Origin: an uncultured Psychrosphaera sp.
GTDB taxonomy: Bacteria; Pseudomonadota; Gammaproteobacteria; Enterobacterales; Alteromonadaceae
Reading direction: 5' to 3'
Assembly: GCF_947500655.1 (NCBI RefSeq)
Contig: NZ_CANMSK010000017.1
Span: 1-64,000, forward strand
DNA: 64,000 nt
The position numbers were made by a program, and so were the translations under genes. Below the pieces are notes generated by a model. It made no database searches. It had not been told where the DNA came from and saw nothing but the letters and a program-made list of their open reading frames with translations. Below, piece after piece: positions 10,871 to 18,849 of this stretch (position 1 is the first letter of the stretch; every line of letters starts with the position of its first letter).

Positions 10871-11433
10871 TTGAAATTGATTCCTGAATTAGAAACTGAA
10901 AACTTAATTATTTCAGTTTTAAATTCCGACGATTTTGAGTTTCTCATCAAATATGAAAATGATAATCGTAGCCATTTATCTCCGTGGGAGCCAACAAGAG
11001 TCAAAGAATACTTTGGTTTGAAGAAACTAAAAAACGTGTAGAGTTAAACTTTGAAAATTTTCATTTAGGCTCTTCAATTTCTCTTGTTGTCTTTGATAAA
11101 AGTCAATCTGAAATTATTTGTTCATGTACATTTTCAAATATAGTTCATGGTGCGTTTCAAGCTTGTAATCTTGGCTATTCAATCTCTGAGAAAAAGCAAG
11201 GGGCAGGTTTAATGTTTGAAATGCTCCAAGCATCAATACAGTACGTATTTACTGAATATAATTTACATAGAGTAATGGCTAATTATATTCCATCAAATAT
11301 TCGTTCTGGCAAGTTATTAGATAAACTTGGATTTCAAAAAGAAGGGTTGGCAAAGTCTTATTTAAAAATAGCTGGTTTTTGGCAAGATCATGTTTTAACA
11401 TCAAAAATAAATCAGAGTCAAATCGGCATATAA
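10871..11433 (+). pseudogene. GNAT (RimJ/RimL-type) N-acetyltransferase, frameshifted
   Basis: A TTG start at 10871 with AGGAG 9 nt upstream opens a frame reading MKLIPELETENLIISVLN and SPWEPTRVKEYF, typical of ribosomal-protein/antibiotic acetyltransferases, but it stops at about 11040. The continuation lies in another frame from near 11015: FEETKKRVELNFENF, NLGYSISEKKQGAGLM (acetyl-CoA loop), LHRVMANYIPSNIRS and KLLDKLGFQKEG, ending at 11433. Joined, the two parts give a normal full-length protein of about 187 residues. The shift is consistent with loss of one base in or near the TTTGGTTT stretch around 11012-11020. It is either a recent mutation or a sequencing error. The acceptor substrate is unknown. 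Confidence 0.8.
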
Positions 11434-11594
11434 GAAGTCACTCAAAAGGACAAAAAAACAGTTGGCTTAATGTTGTGGTAAAGCTAACAAGAGAATAAAC
11501 AGTGATTCACTTTGGTTTGTCATTTTTAGTTACAAACGATGCAACAAGCTAGTCCAACAAATTGTTTAGTTTAATTAGTTAGCCGTTATGTGCC
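11425..11594 (+). repeat. Putative attC-like site 3
   Basis: It begins GGCATATAA and ends TTATGTGCC, whose complement GGCACATAA matches at 8 of 9 positions, about 170 bp apart. It is longer than most attC sites but has the same inverted terminal cores. It lies between the acetyltransferase and the reverse-oriented toxin-antitoxin genes; the yoeB stop falls inside the right core. Confidence 0.45.
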
Positions 11595-11846
11595 GTAATG
11601 GTATCGGAGCTGAGCAATCAGAATGGTGTCATCTTGATGTTTATAAACAATCCTATGTTCATCGTTTATACGGCGTGACCAATACCCCGATAATCCATGT
11701 TTTAATGCTTCAGGTTTACCAATACCTTCTTGAGGTGTTCTTTGAATATCTTTAATAAGTAAATTAATACGTTTAAGTATTTTTTTGTCGGTGGTTTGCC
11801 AGTAAAGATATTGTTCCCAAGCGTTTGTTGAAAATGTTAATTTCAT
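11586..11846 (-). CDS. yoeB: Toxin YoeB, ribosome-dependent mRNA endoribonuclease
   Basis: An 86-residue RelE-superfamily toxin of the YoeB/Txe branch, which cleaves mRNA at the ribosomal A site. Family signatures are AWEQYLYWQ near the start, INLLIKDIQRTP, EGIGKPEALKHGLSGYWSRRI, EHRIVYK and the C-terminal RYHY containing the catalytic histidine and tyrosine. Length is normal. It overlaps the antitoxin gene by 4 bp (ATGA), so translation is coupled. It lies at the end of the cassette array on the opposite strand from its neighbours; toxin-antitoxin cassettes are frequent in chromosomal integrons. Confidence 0.96.
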   Translation of the reverse strand: MKLTFSTNAWEQYLYWQTTDKKILKRINLLIKDIQRTPQEGIGKPEALKHGLSGYWSRRINDEHRIVYKHQDDTILIAQLRYHYGT

Positions 11847-12094
11847 TCAATAAGTTCTCTTTCAGTGCCATTGCCAGCTTCAAGCTCGGCAATAGACTCT
11901 AAAAGGTCTCTAGCATTTGCAGGGGATCTTAATAAATATGTAGTTTCCACCATGGCGTTATAATCTTCTAGCGACATCATAACAACAGGATCTTCACTTT
12001 TACGTGTAATTATTATAGGTGCGTGATCATTGCAGACGTCCGCCATTGTATTTGCTAAATTTGCTCTTGCGGCTGTGTAACTTATAGCATCCAT
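11843..12094 (-). CDS. yefM: Antitoxin YefM (Phd/YefM family)
   Basis: An 83-residue Phd/YefM antitoxin that binds YoeB and autorepresses the operon. Visible are the N-terminal DNA-binding part MDAISYTAARANLANTM, the PIIITRKSEDPVVMMSLEDYNAM strand-turn region and the toxin-binding tail YLLRSPANARDLLESI. The ATG at 12094 is chosen because GGAG lies 6 nt upstream; an ATG 13 codons earlier would read through the operator. Its stop overlaps the yoeB start. Confidence 0.95.
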   Translation of the reverse strand: MDAISYTAARANLANTMADVCNDHAPIIITRKSEDPVVMMSLEDYNAMVETTYLLRSPANARDLLESIAELEAGNGTERELIE

Positions 12095-12114
12095 GTGAAT
12101 CTCCAAAGTGTTCA

Positions 12115-12132
12115 TGTACGTTAAATGGTACA
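12115..12132 (-). promoter_or_regulatory. YefM-type operator and promoter
   Basis: On the minus strand TGTACC and CGTACA form an inverted repeat (+ strand TGTACG at 12115-12120 and GGTACA at 12127-12132), matching the TGTACA cores of known YefM operators. A -10-like TACAAT lies just upstream, with a weak TTGCTT 17 bp before it. Confidence 0.6.
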
Positions 12133-12567
12133 TTGTAACGTATGGTCACTTAACAAGCAATAAAGCTACCTTCACTCCAGATAATTTAAATCAAGCTCAG
12201 TTACTCATTTTCCACTTGTAGGGTAAAGCGAAGTTTCTGCTTATTTTTCATTGCATTGATAACTGAATTTAACCTCTAAACTTCAAATAACAAATATCAC
12301 TAAACCCAAACCCACTTGGTGAAAAAGTACTTACCCTATTAGGCGCAAGCTTAATGGTGTTAGCTCACGGGATGAATTTTAAGTTATGCAGAAAACATCA
12401 AGAATGTCCTTGTCCTGATGAAAATGCATAACAAATATGTAAAAAGCGGTGTCCCTGTACCTACTTTTACGGGGAACATCCGTTCCAGAGCCATCCTGTC
12501 AGCACACCCCTGATCTATCTTCTCAAATATCTAGTTATTACTGCGGTTGAAATTTAACCATATAAAC
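12133..12567. other. Intergenic between yefM and the TonB receptor
   Basis: It holds no recognisable gene. An open stretch ending at 12431 encodes ...FKLCRKHQECPCPDENA but lacks a ribosome site and matches nothing I know; it may be a gene remnant. RYYYAAC-like ACTTAAC at 12149 could be one more cassette edge, but no partner core was found. Confidence 0.4.
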
Positions 12568-12586
12568 GTTAATGATAACGATTCTT
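12568..12586 (+). promoter_or_regulatory. Fur box upstream of the TonB-dependent receptor
   Basis: GTTAATGATAACGATTCTT matches the 19-bp Fur consensus at about 14 positions, including the full AATGATAA core. It lies ~90 bp before the receptor start, which suggests iron-repressed expression of the receptor and the PKHD gene. Confidence 0.75.
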
Positions 12587-12674
12587 ATTTACAATGTAGT
12601 TGTTATTCTTTATCCTATGCGAAAATTTACACAACAATTTAATTCAAGCTTTCAAATTAACAAGGGATTTAATA

Positions 12675-15014
12675 ATGGATAAAAATAATACAAACCATAA
12701 ACGTGCACTTGGTGCTCAAGCAGTAGCTGCTGCTTTAGCGTTTTCTGCCCCGTTTGTGTATGCAGACCAAGCTAACAATAGCGAAGTTGAAAAAGCATGT
12801 GCAGACAGTAAAGATGTTAAATGTGAAATTAAGCAAACCGATGAAACAATGGAAAAAATCCGTGTTCACGGTGTAAGAAGTTCAGTTTATTTGAATAAAG
12901 ATTCTGGTGATGTTCGTCGTATTGCCGCACTTGTTGATACGCCGCAAGTTATTACTGTACTTACTCAAGACCAAATTTTAGAAGCCGGTAAAACCGACCT
13001 TAAAGATATTTTATCAGCGCAAGCCGGTGTTACTTTAGGTACTGGCGAAAACGGTAACGCATTTGGTGACCGTTATATTATCCGTGGTCATGAAGCACGC
13101 AGTGACGTGTTTGTTGATGGTTTACGTGATCCAGGTATGAGCACGCGCGAAAGTTTTGCTACTGAGCGTGTTGAAATTACAAAAGGCCCAAGTTCAACGT
13201 TTGCTGGTCGTGGTTCATCTGGTGGCGCAGTAAACAGCGTTACTAAAAAAGCATCTGTTGCTTACAACCTTGGCCGTGTTGAAGCCGGTTTAGGAACAGA
13301 TGAATATTCACGTGTTACGTTAGATTATAACTTACCGCTGTCTGACATCTCTGCTATTCGTGTTAATGCATTATTATCTGACAAAGATAAGCCTGGCCGT
13401 GAAGATATTTCAAGCGAAAGAACGGGTCTACAAGTATCGGGTGTTTATTTACCAACTGACAAATTGTCGTTTACCGCTGACGGTTATTATTTAGATGCAA
13501 AAGACGTATCAGATTTAGGCAGCTACTTTGATACGGAAACTCGCGAACCTTTTGCTGATATTCCGGTTTACGCACAAGACTCAGATTTTTTAGACTCTGA
13601 AGTAAAAACGTTTACTTTACGCACCGAATACGAATTAAACGATAACGTAACGCTTTACAATGCAACACGTATTGGTGAAACACAAAATGGTTATATAACT
13701 ACAGGCGCAAGTGGCACAGTTAGAGCCGATAGCGATACCATTGCCCCAGGTGCTGCAACTATTAGTTTAAGTACACACCAAGGTAATCAAGACGTTGAGT
13801 ATGTTAGTTCACAATTTAACTTGTTCTGGAATACCGATGTTTTAGGTTTTGAGAATAACTTTGTTTTTGGTCTTGAATTTACTGATGAAAGCGTTAGCAA
13901 CGGTGTTTATAACATTGAATATGCTAATCCTACTAATTGTGTAACAAGTGGTAGACGAGGCGATGCTGGTGCATATTGTATTTTAGATGGCGAAGGCAAT
14001 GAAGTGAGTAACATCAGTCAATTGATGGGCAGAACTTATAGCGATGATTATGATGATGCCGTTATGAACATTGAAACTGTATCACTTTACATGATGGACA
14101 CGTTTAAGATTAATGAACAACTTGATCTTTATTATGGCGCTAGGTTAGATAGTTTTGATTACAGTAATGATACTTTAAGACAAGATGTAGAAACCGCTTA
14201 TGAATATTCAGACACTATGTACAATGGTAACATTGGCTTAATTTATGACCTTTCAGAAGACGTTAATGTTTATGCTAATTACAGCACAGCAACCAATATT
14301 AATGGTGGCGAGTCTGACTTAGGCGCAAGTTGTGGTTATGGTGGTGTTTGTGGTTCAGTGGACCAAGTTCCTGATTCAGATCCTGAGCGTGTAGAAAATA
14401 TTGAAATCGGCACTAAGTTTATGGCGCTAGATGACAAATTTATGTTCACAGCCTCTTTATTCCAAATCACTAAACGTGATGTAATGGAAAGTGTTGGTGA
14501 TGATGACTACGCGGCATTAGGCACGCTGAATACGGGCGAAAATAAAGTAAAAGGTATCGAGATTGGTTTTGTTGGTGATATTACAGAGCAGTTAAGTGTT
14601 CAGTTCTCAGCAACATCAATGGACGCAGAAGTAATAGACTCTATTACCGAAAGTAATATTGGTTTAACATTAAGTAACTTTGCTGAAAACAGTGCATATT
14701 TACAAGTAAGATATGAAATTAACGACCAGTTTGTCATTGGTGGTGATTATGCGTATCAAAGCGAAATGTATGCAGGACAACCTGATACGGCCGCTGGTTA
14801 TGATGCTGAAAATAACCGATACAGCATTGTTGTACCTGACTACCAAGTGGTTAACTTATTTGCTAACTATTACGCAACAGATGCGTTAACATTTAGATTA
14901 AATATTGGTAATGCGTTTGACGAAACATATTATACTGCCGCATATCGCAGTGGTGCATTTATGTATTTAGGTAATGCAGCTAGTACTAAACTAACCGCAA
15001 CTTACGAGTTTTAA
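12675..15014 (+). CDS. TonB-dependent siderophore receptor (catecholate type, Fiu/PiuA-like)
   Basis: A 779-residue outer-membrane receptor. The signal peptide ends SAPFVYA. The plug domain begins with the TonB-box region MEKIRVHG and contains VDTPQVITVLTQDQI, YIIRGHEARSDVFVDGLRDPG and VEITKGPSSTFAGRGSSGG. The 22-strand barrel follows and ends NAASTKLTATYEF with terminal Phe. Plug motifs and the PKHD gene behind it resemble Fiu/PiuA receptors that take up ferric catecholates. The start is ATG 12675 (AAGGGA upstream); an earlier ATG at 12600 would precede the signal peptide. A Fur box lies upstream and the hydroxylase gene starts 15 bp downstream, so the two form an iron-uptake operon. The ligand is inferred. 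Confidence 0.92.
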   Translation: MDKNNTNHKRALGAQAVAAALAFSAPFVYADQANNSEVEKACADSKDVKCEIKQTDETMEKIRVHGVRSSVYLNKDSGDVRRIAALVDTPQVITVLTQDQILEAGKTDLKDILSAQAGVTLGTGENGNAFGDRYIIRGHEARSDVFVDGLRDPGMSTRESFATERVEITKGPSSTFAGRGSSGGAVNSVTKKASVAYNLGRVEAGLGTDEYSRVTLDYNLPLSDISAIRVNALLSDKDKPGREDISSERTGLQVSGVYLPTDKLSFTADGYYLDAKDVSDLGSYFDTETREPFADIPVYAQDSDFLDSEVKTFTLRTEYELNDNVTLYNATRIGETQNGYITTGASGTVRADSDTIAPGAATISLSTHQGNQDVEYVSSQFNLFWNTDVLGFENNFVFGLEFTDESVSNGVYNIEYANPTNCVTSGRRGDAGAYCILDGEGNEVSNISQLMGRTYSDDYDDAVMNIETVSLYMMDTFKINEQLDLYYGARLDSFDYSNDTLRQDVETAYEYSDTMYNGNIGLIYDLSEDVNVYANYSTATNINGGESDLGASCGYGGVCGSVDQVPDSDPERVENIEIGTKFMALDDKFMFTASLFQITKRDVMESVGDDDYAALGTLNTGENKVKGIEIGFVGDITEQLSVQFSATSMDAEVIDSITESNIGLTLSNFAENSAYLQVRYEINDQFVIGGDYAYQSEMYAGQPDTAAGYDAENNRYSIVVPDYQVVNLFANYYATDALTFRLNIGNAFDETYYTAAYRSGAFMYLGNAASTKLTATYEF

Positions 15015-15029
15015 CTTTAGAGAAACAGC

Positions 15030-15713
15030 ATGATTGTTATTGAACCTTTGATATCAGCCCAAGACGTTAGTTACTTTCGTCAAACGTTATCTGACTTGCC
15101 TTGGCAAGACGGCACTAACACCGCAATGGGAATGGCATCATCGGTAAAAAATAACAATCAAGCTGATAGTTCAGACGCCAACGTTCGCCAACTCTCAAAT
15201 GAGTTGTTGGCGAAGATTGGTCAACATCCAACATTAATATCTGCAGCTTTACCGCATAAAATATTTCCACCAGTATTTAACTTATACAGTGAAACTCAAG
15301 AGTATGGTTATCACGTAGACGCCGCTATTATGCGTATTCTAGGTACTCAGGAAGTATTACGTAGTGACGTGTCCATGACTGTATTTTTAAATGATCCAAG
15401 TGATTATGAAGGTGGCGAATTAGTTATTGCTACAGAATTTGGTGAGCAACAAGTTAAACTACCAGCAGGGCATGCCGTTGTTTATCCTTCTAGCAGCTTA
15501 CACAAAGTTAATGCAGTTACCTCAGGTCAACGTGTGGCAGCCATTACATGGATGCAAAGCATGATAGCGGACACGAGCTTAAGACAAACCTTGTTCCAGC
15601 TAGATCGCACCATTCAAAACCTAATAGCAGACGATAAAACCAGTCGCGAAGAATTAGACCGTTTACATAATGTTTACCACAACTTAATTCGCCAATTTTC
15701 ACAACTCGGTTAA
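15030..15713 (+). CDS. PKHD-type Fe(II)/2-oxoglutarate dioxygenase (PiuC/YbiX family)
   Basis: A 227-residue protein of the PKHD-type hydroxylase family (E. coli YbiX, Pseudomonas PiuC). The iron ligands are HVD in YGYHVDAAIM and the later His in SSSLHKVNAV; the 2-oxoglutarate Arg is in GQRVAAITW. It is cytosolic and of normal family length (~225 aa). Genes of this family regularly sit next to Fiu/PiuA receptors and are iron-repressed; the substrate is unknown. It follows the receptor by 15 bp and shares its Fur-controlled transcript. Confidence 0.93.
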   Translation: MIVIEPLISAQDVSYFRQTLSDLPWQDGTNTAMGMASSVKNNNQADSSDANVRQLSNELLAKIGQHPTLISAALPHKIFPPVFNLYSETQEYGYHVDAAIMRILGTQEVLRSDVSMTVFLNDPSDYEGGELVIATEFGEQQVKLPAGHAVVYPSSSLHKVNAVTSGQRVAAITWMQSMIADTSLRQTLFQLDRTIQNLIADDKTSREELDRLHNVYHNLIRQFSQLG

Positions 15714-16023
15714 ATCTTTAATCAAAAGCTCAGTAAACTAACACGGTTCTTTCTCAATAGAGCTAAAGCCCAACAGTTATAAAACTACAGTCCACAGTTA
15801 ATAAAGCCCACGTGGACCAGCTCATAGTGCGTCAATAGCTTGTAGCCTACACAACTGCACAATAATAAAATCTCTCGTTTTTATAGATATGACTTTAGCC
15901 TTTTAGCTATGGAGCGTAATATTGGCATATACTTTAAATGGCTTGTTTACTATCTGATGAACTATTTCGTCACTAGTAACGTGTTACTGGCACGCTAAAA
16001 ATACGCAAAGAGACGCAAACATT
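15714..16023. promoter_or_regulatory. Intergenic with palindrome AGTAACGTGTTACT
   Basis: A 310-bp gap without a gene. The palindrome AGTAAC-GT-GTTACT lies at 15975-15988, about 36 bp before the cupin gene, and may be an operator. Its 12-mer TAGTAACGTGTT recurs exactly at 16807-16818, before the export operon. Confidence 0.45.
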
Positions 16024-16668
16024 ATGCTAAATATGAACTTTGAACAACAGGTTGTTATAGACACCACTCAACAACCATGGCAACCAAGCCCAGCGCAAGG
16101 TGTGTGGCGTAAGCCATTAGCCAGAGCAGAACAAGAACGTGGACATGCGACTAGCGTGGTTAAGTATGAAGCTGGCTCTCAATTCTCAGAACACCCACAC
16201 CCAAAAGGTGAAGAGATATTTGTGTTAGACGGGATATTCTCTGATGAAACTGGCGATTACCCAGCAGGCACTTACATAAGAAACCCAGAAGGTTTTAGCC
16301 ACAGTCCGTTTAGCAAAGACGGCTGCACACTGTTTGTAAAGTTATATCAATTTCAAGCCAATGACTCCGAGCAGGTCAGAATAGATACGCAACAAACCCA
16401 GTGGTTACAGGGACAAGGTAACTTACAGGTAATGCCGTTACATAGCTTTGGTACAGAATCCACTGCATTAGTTTTTTGGCCAGCCGGAGAAAAATTTGTA
16501 CCGCATACCCATATGGGAGGCGAAGAGATTTTTGTTTTACAAGGCGAGTTCATTGACGAACATGGCCGATACCCAGCAGGAACCTGGATACGCTCTCCGC
16601 ATTTAAGCCGCCATCATCCATACGTAGAACAAGATACAATTATTCTAGTAAAAGTTGGGCATATTTAA
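16024..16668 (+). CDS. Double-cupin protein (ChrR C-terminal-like)
   Basis: A 214-residue protein with two tandem cupin folds, related to the metal-binding cupin of ChrR-type anti-sigma factors. Cupin 1 has HPHPKGEEIFVLDG and DYPAGTYIRNPEG...H; cupin 2 repeats this as HTHMGGEEIFVLQG and RYPAGTWIRSP..SRHH. The His and Glu residues are the usual metal ligands in both. There is no zinc-binding anti-sigma N-terminus and no sigma factor gene beside it, so it is not a complete ChrR. ATG 16033 is an alternative start. The role is unknown; redox or oxidative-stress sensing or a small enzyme activity is possible. Confidence 0.8.
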   Translation: MLNMNFEQQVVIDTTQQPWQPSPAQGVWRKPLARAEQERGHATSVVKYEAGSQFSEHPHPKGEEIFVLDGIFSDETGDYPAGTYIRNPEGFSHSPFSKDGCTLFVKLYQFQANDSEQVRIDTQQTQWLQGQGNLQVMPLHSFGTESTALVFWPAGEKFVPHTHMGGEEIFVLQGEFIDEHGRYPAGTWIRSPHLSRHHPYVEQDTIILVKVGHI

Positions 16669-16743
16669 TTCAAGTTTAGGGAGTATTTTCTTTATTAATC
16701 AGGCAAATAGTTCGAGTTATAAGTTTCTTGATTATTGTTCACC

Positions 16744-16779
16744 TGTTCGGAATCGAACAAATGTGTTCGGTTCCGAACT
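16744..16779 (+). promoter_or_regulatory. Tandem palindromes: candidate enhancer sites for the NtrC-type regulator
   Basis: Two near-identical palindromes, GTTCGGAATCGAAC (16745-16758) and GTTCGGTTCCGAAC (16765-16778), have centres 20 bp apart, i.e. on the same DNA face. They lie about 70-90 bp upstream of a sigma54-like promoter. This is the layout expected for the activator encoded at 21352. Confidence 0.75.
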
Positions 16780-16838
16780 TAAACGTCCCCTTATATTTCT
16801 GTAAATTAGTAACGTGTTGAATTTAAAGTAGAAAAATA

Positions 16839-16855
16839 TTGGCATTAAACTTTCA
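16839..16855 (+). promoter_or_regulatory. Sigma54-type -24/-12 promoter
   Basis: TTGGCAT-TAAAC-TTTCA fits the TTGGCAC-N5-TTGCA consensus with two mismatches and has the required 10 bp between the GG and the -12 dinucleotide (TC here instead of GC). It lies ~26 bp before the start of the membrane-fusion gene. Confidence 0.65.
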
Positions 16856-16880
16856 ATGTTAGGTTATTACTAAAACCTAA

Positions 16881-18140
16881 ATGAAAATAATGCAAATAAA
16901 TTTAACCGCAACGAAACGTTCTCAAACGACAAAGTTTTTGTTTCTTACTTTGGCTTTAACAGCCTCTGTTGCTTCATTGTACTTAACGCTTAACCCTGGA
17001 ACTCCGACTCTAGATAAGTCAGAGCTAAATACTGTGGTGGTCGAGCAAGGGGACATTGATGTCTATCTTCCTGTGTTTGGTTCATATGCTTCTGAATATC
17101 AACGGTTAATTACCGCACCTAGCCAAGGGCAAGTTGTTGAAGTGTTTATACGTCCAGGAGCGGATGTAAGCAAAGATACCGTCATTGCTACAATGGCAAA
17201 TCCAGATTTAATGCAAGATCATTATGAAGCTGAACTAAAGCTAGAAAGAATGAAATCTGAGTTTTTATCTTTCAAATTTTTAAAACAAAATGAGCAATTA
17301 GCTTTTCAAAGTGACTTGGCAGATATGGATAGCCAAATTCAAACAACTAAATTGGATGTTGATGTTAATACTCGATTAGTTGAGCAAGGTATAACGGGAG
17401 CTATTGAATTAGAGCGTTCGTCATTGGCTTATGCGCAAATAAAAAAGCGCACAGAGTTTGCTCAGTATCGTTATACAAAGTTATTAGAAATGCATAAGTT
17501 GCAGTTAGAACAACAACAAATACTCATCACGCAACAGCAACAATATGTTAAACGCTTAAGTACCAAAATAAATGATCTTAATATCACCGCAGGCATCGAT
17601 GGCACTTTACAATCGTTAGACATAGAAGTTGGGCAACGATTAACCACAGGCTCTCAAATCGGTAAAGTTGGCTCTAAAAACAAACTGATTGCGCAAATAA
17701 ATATCCCTCAACGTTTTGCTCAGCTTGTGGCTCATGGCTCGCCAATAATTATTACCAATAAAAGCCAACACCTTAAAGGCCATATTACGCAAATGGGATC
17801 TGTGATTGAGAACGGTTTTGTGGTAGCAGAAGCAGCAATAACCAGCGAACTACCTAAAACCATTAAACCTTCACAGCCTTTAAATGCAGAACTATTTATT
17901 ACTCATAAAAAACAAGCACTGTTTGTAGAGCAAAAGCCTGGGTTAATCCCGCTTTCTCAAATGTCTATTTTTACGCAAACCAATAACAATCCCACGTTAG
18001 AAAAAACCACCATTAACTTTGGTGAATTATCAAATCATCAATTACTGATCTCATCTGGTGCTAAAAAAGGTGATGTATTAGTAGTTAATGACATGAAGCG
18101 GTGGGACACATACAATCAACTGGCTTTAGAAGCCCCATAA
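16881..18140 (+). CDS. Membrane-fusion (HlyD/MacA-like) subunit of an ABC exporter
   Basis: A 419-residue periplasmic adaptor protein. A single N-terminal anchor (TKFLFLTLALTASVASLYL) is followed by a split barrel-sandwich/lipoyl half (APSQGQVVEVFIRPGADV), a long coiled-coil hairpin rich in Q, E and L (residues ~115-225), the second lipoyl half (DGTLQSLDIEVGQRL) and beta-barrel domains. It would bridge the inner-membrane permease to an outer-membrane channel; no TolC homologue is encoded here. It is the first gene of a five-gene operon; the ATPase starts 16 bp later. ATG 16890 is an alternative start. Confidence 0.88.
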   Translation: MKIMQINLTATKRSQTTKFLFLTLALTASVASLYLTLNPGTPTLDKSELNTVVVEQGDIDVYLPVFGSYASEYQRLITAPSQGQVVEVFIRPGADVSKDTVIATMANPDLMQDHYEAELKLERMKSEFLSFKFLKQNEQLAFQSDLADMDSQIQTTKLDVDVNTRLVEQGITGAIELERSSLAYAQIKKRTEFAQYRYTKLLEMHKLQLEQQQILITQQQQYVKRLSTKINDLNITAGIDGTLQSLDIEVGQRLTTGSQIGKVGSKNKLIAQINIPQRFAQLVAHGSPIIITNKSQHLKGHITQMGSVIENGFVVAEAAITSELPKTIKPSQPLNAELFITHKKQALFVEQKPGLIPLSQMSIFTQTNNNPTLEKTTINFGELSNHQLLISSGAKKGDVLVVNDMKRWDTYNQLALEAP

Positions 18141-18156
18141 ATTAAGGAATAAATCG

Positions 18157-18849
18157 ATGACGACATTAGTCACAATAAGCAATATCCAAAAGGAATTTAG
18201 CAAAGGTCAAATTAAGACGATGGCGCTTCAGGATATATCTTTAACCATAGAAAAAGGCGAGTTTATTGCTATTTCTGGTCCGTCAGGTTGTGGAAAGTCC
18301 ACACTGTTAAGTATTTTAGGCTTATTAGATACGCCAACATCAGGCGAATACCAATTAGCAAACATTAATGTAAAGGGCTTGTCTGTGGATGAGTGCTCAA
18401 AAATTAGAAACCAACATATTGGTTATGTTTTCCAATCATTTAATTTGATAGACAGTTTAAGCGTTTATGAAAATGTAGCGTTGCCGTTAGAACACAGAGC
18501 AAAGCCGCCAAAAGATATTGAGCATTTAGTACAAAAGCAACTTGCAGCTGTGAATATGGCTGATCGGATTGACCATTCACCAAATCAATTATCAGGTGGA
18601 CAACAACAACGAGTCGCTATCGCCAGAGCGCTAGTCGGTGAGCCAGATTTGTTATTGGTGGATGAACCAACCGGTAATCTGGATAGTGAAAATGGCGATG
18701 CGGTTATGTTGCTGTTAAAGCAGCTAAATCAACAAGGGGCAACCATTGTTATGGTGACCCATGATGAAAGGTACAGTCAAATGGCAAGCCGACATATTCG
18801 TTTGTTTGACGGTAAAATCATGGTTGAGAATAGCGAGGTGTCGGAATGA
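18157..18849 (+). CDS. ABC transporter ATPase (MacB/LolD type)
   Basis: A 230-residue nucleotide-binding subunit. Walker A is [12 protein letters not shown], the Q-loop region [17 protein letters not shown], the signature [15 protein letters not shown], Walker [14 protein letters not shown] and the switch His in MVTHDERY. The sequence belongs to the MacB/LolD/FtsE clade that powers mechanotransmission exporters rather than importers. AAGGA precedes the ATG, and the 3' end overlaps the permease start by 4 bp (ATGA). Confidence 0.95.
   Translation: MTTLVTISNIQKEFSKGQIKTMALQDISLTIEKGEFIAISGPSGCGKSTLLSILGLLDTPTSGEYQLANINVKGLSVDECSKIRNQHIGYVFQSFNLIDSLSVYENVALPLEHRAKPPKDIEHLVQKQLAAVNMADRIDHSPNQLSGGQQQRVAIARALVGEPDLLLVDEPTGNLDSENGDAVMLLLKQLNQQGATIVMVTHDERYSQMASRHIRLFDGKIMVENSEVSE

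Noticed and set aside
12354..12431. Small frame encoding MVLAHGMNFKLCRK...
   Set aside because: No ribosome site, no recognised family, and it lies in a stretch that looks like decayed DNA; mentioned only in the intergenic entry.
15988..15993. TGGCAC before the cupin gene as a sigma54 -24 box
   Set aside because: No GC at the required 10-bp distance; the next GC is 14 bp away.
16024..16668. ChrR anti-sigma factor
   Set aside because: Has only cupin domains; the zinc-binding anti-sigma domain and a neighbouring sigma factor are missing.
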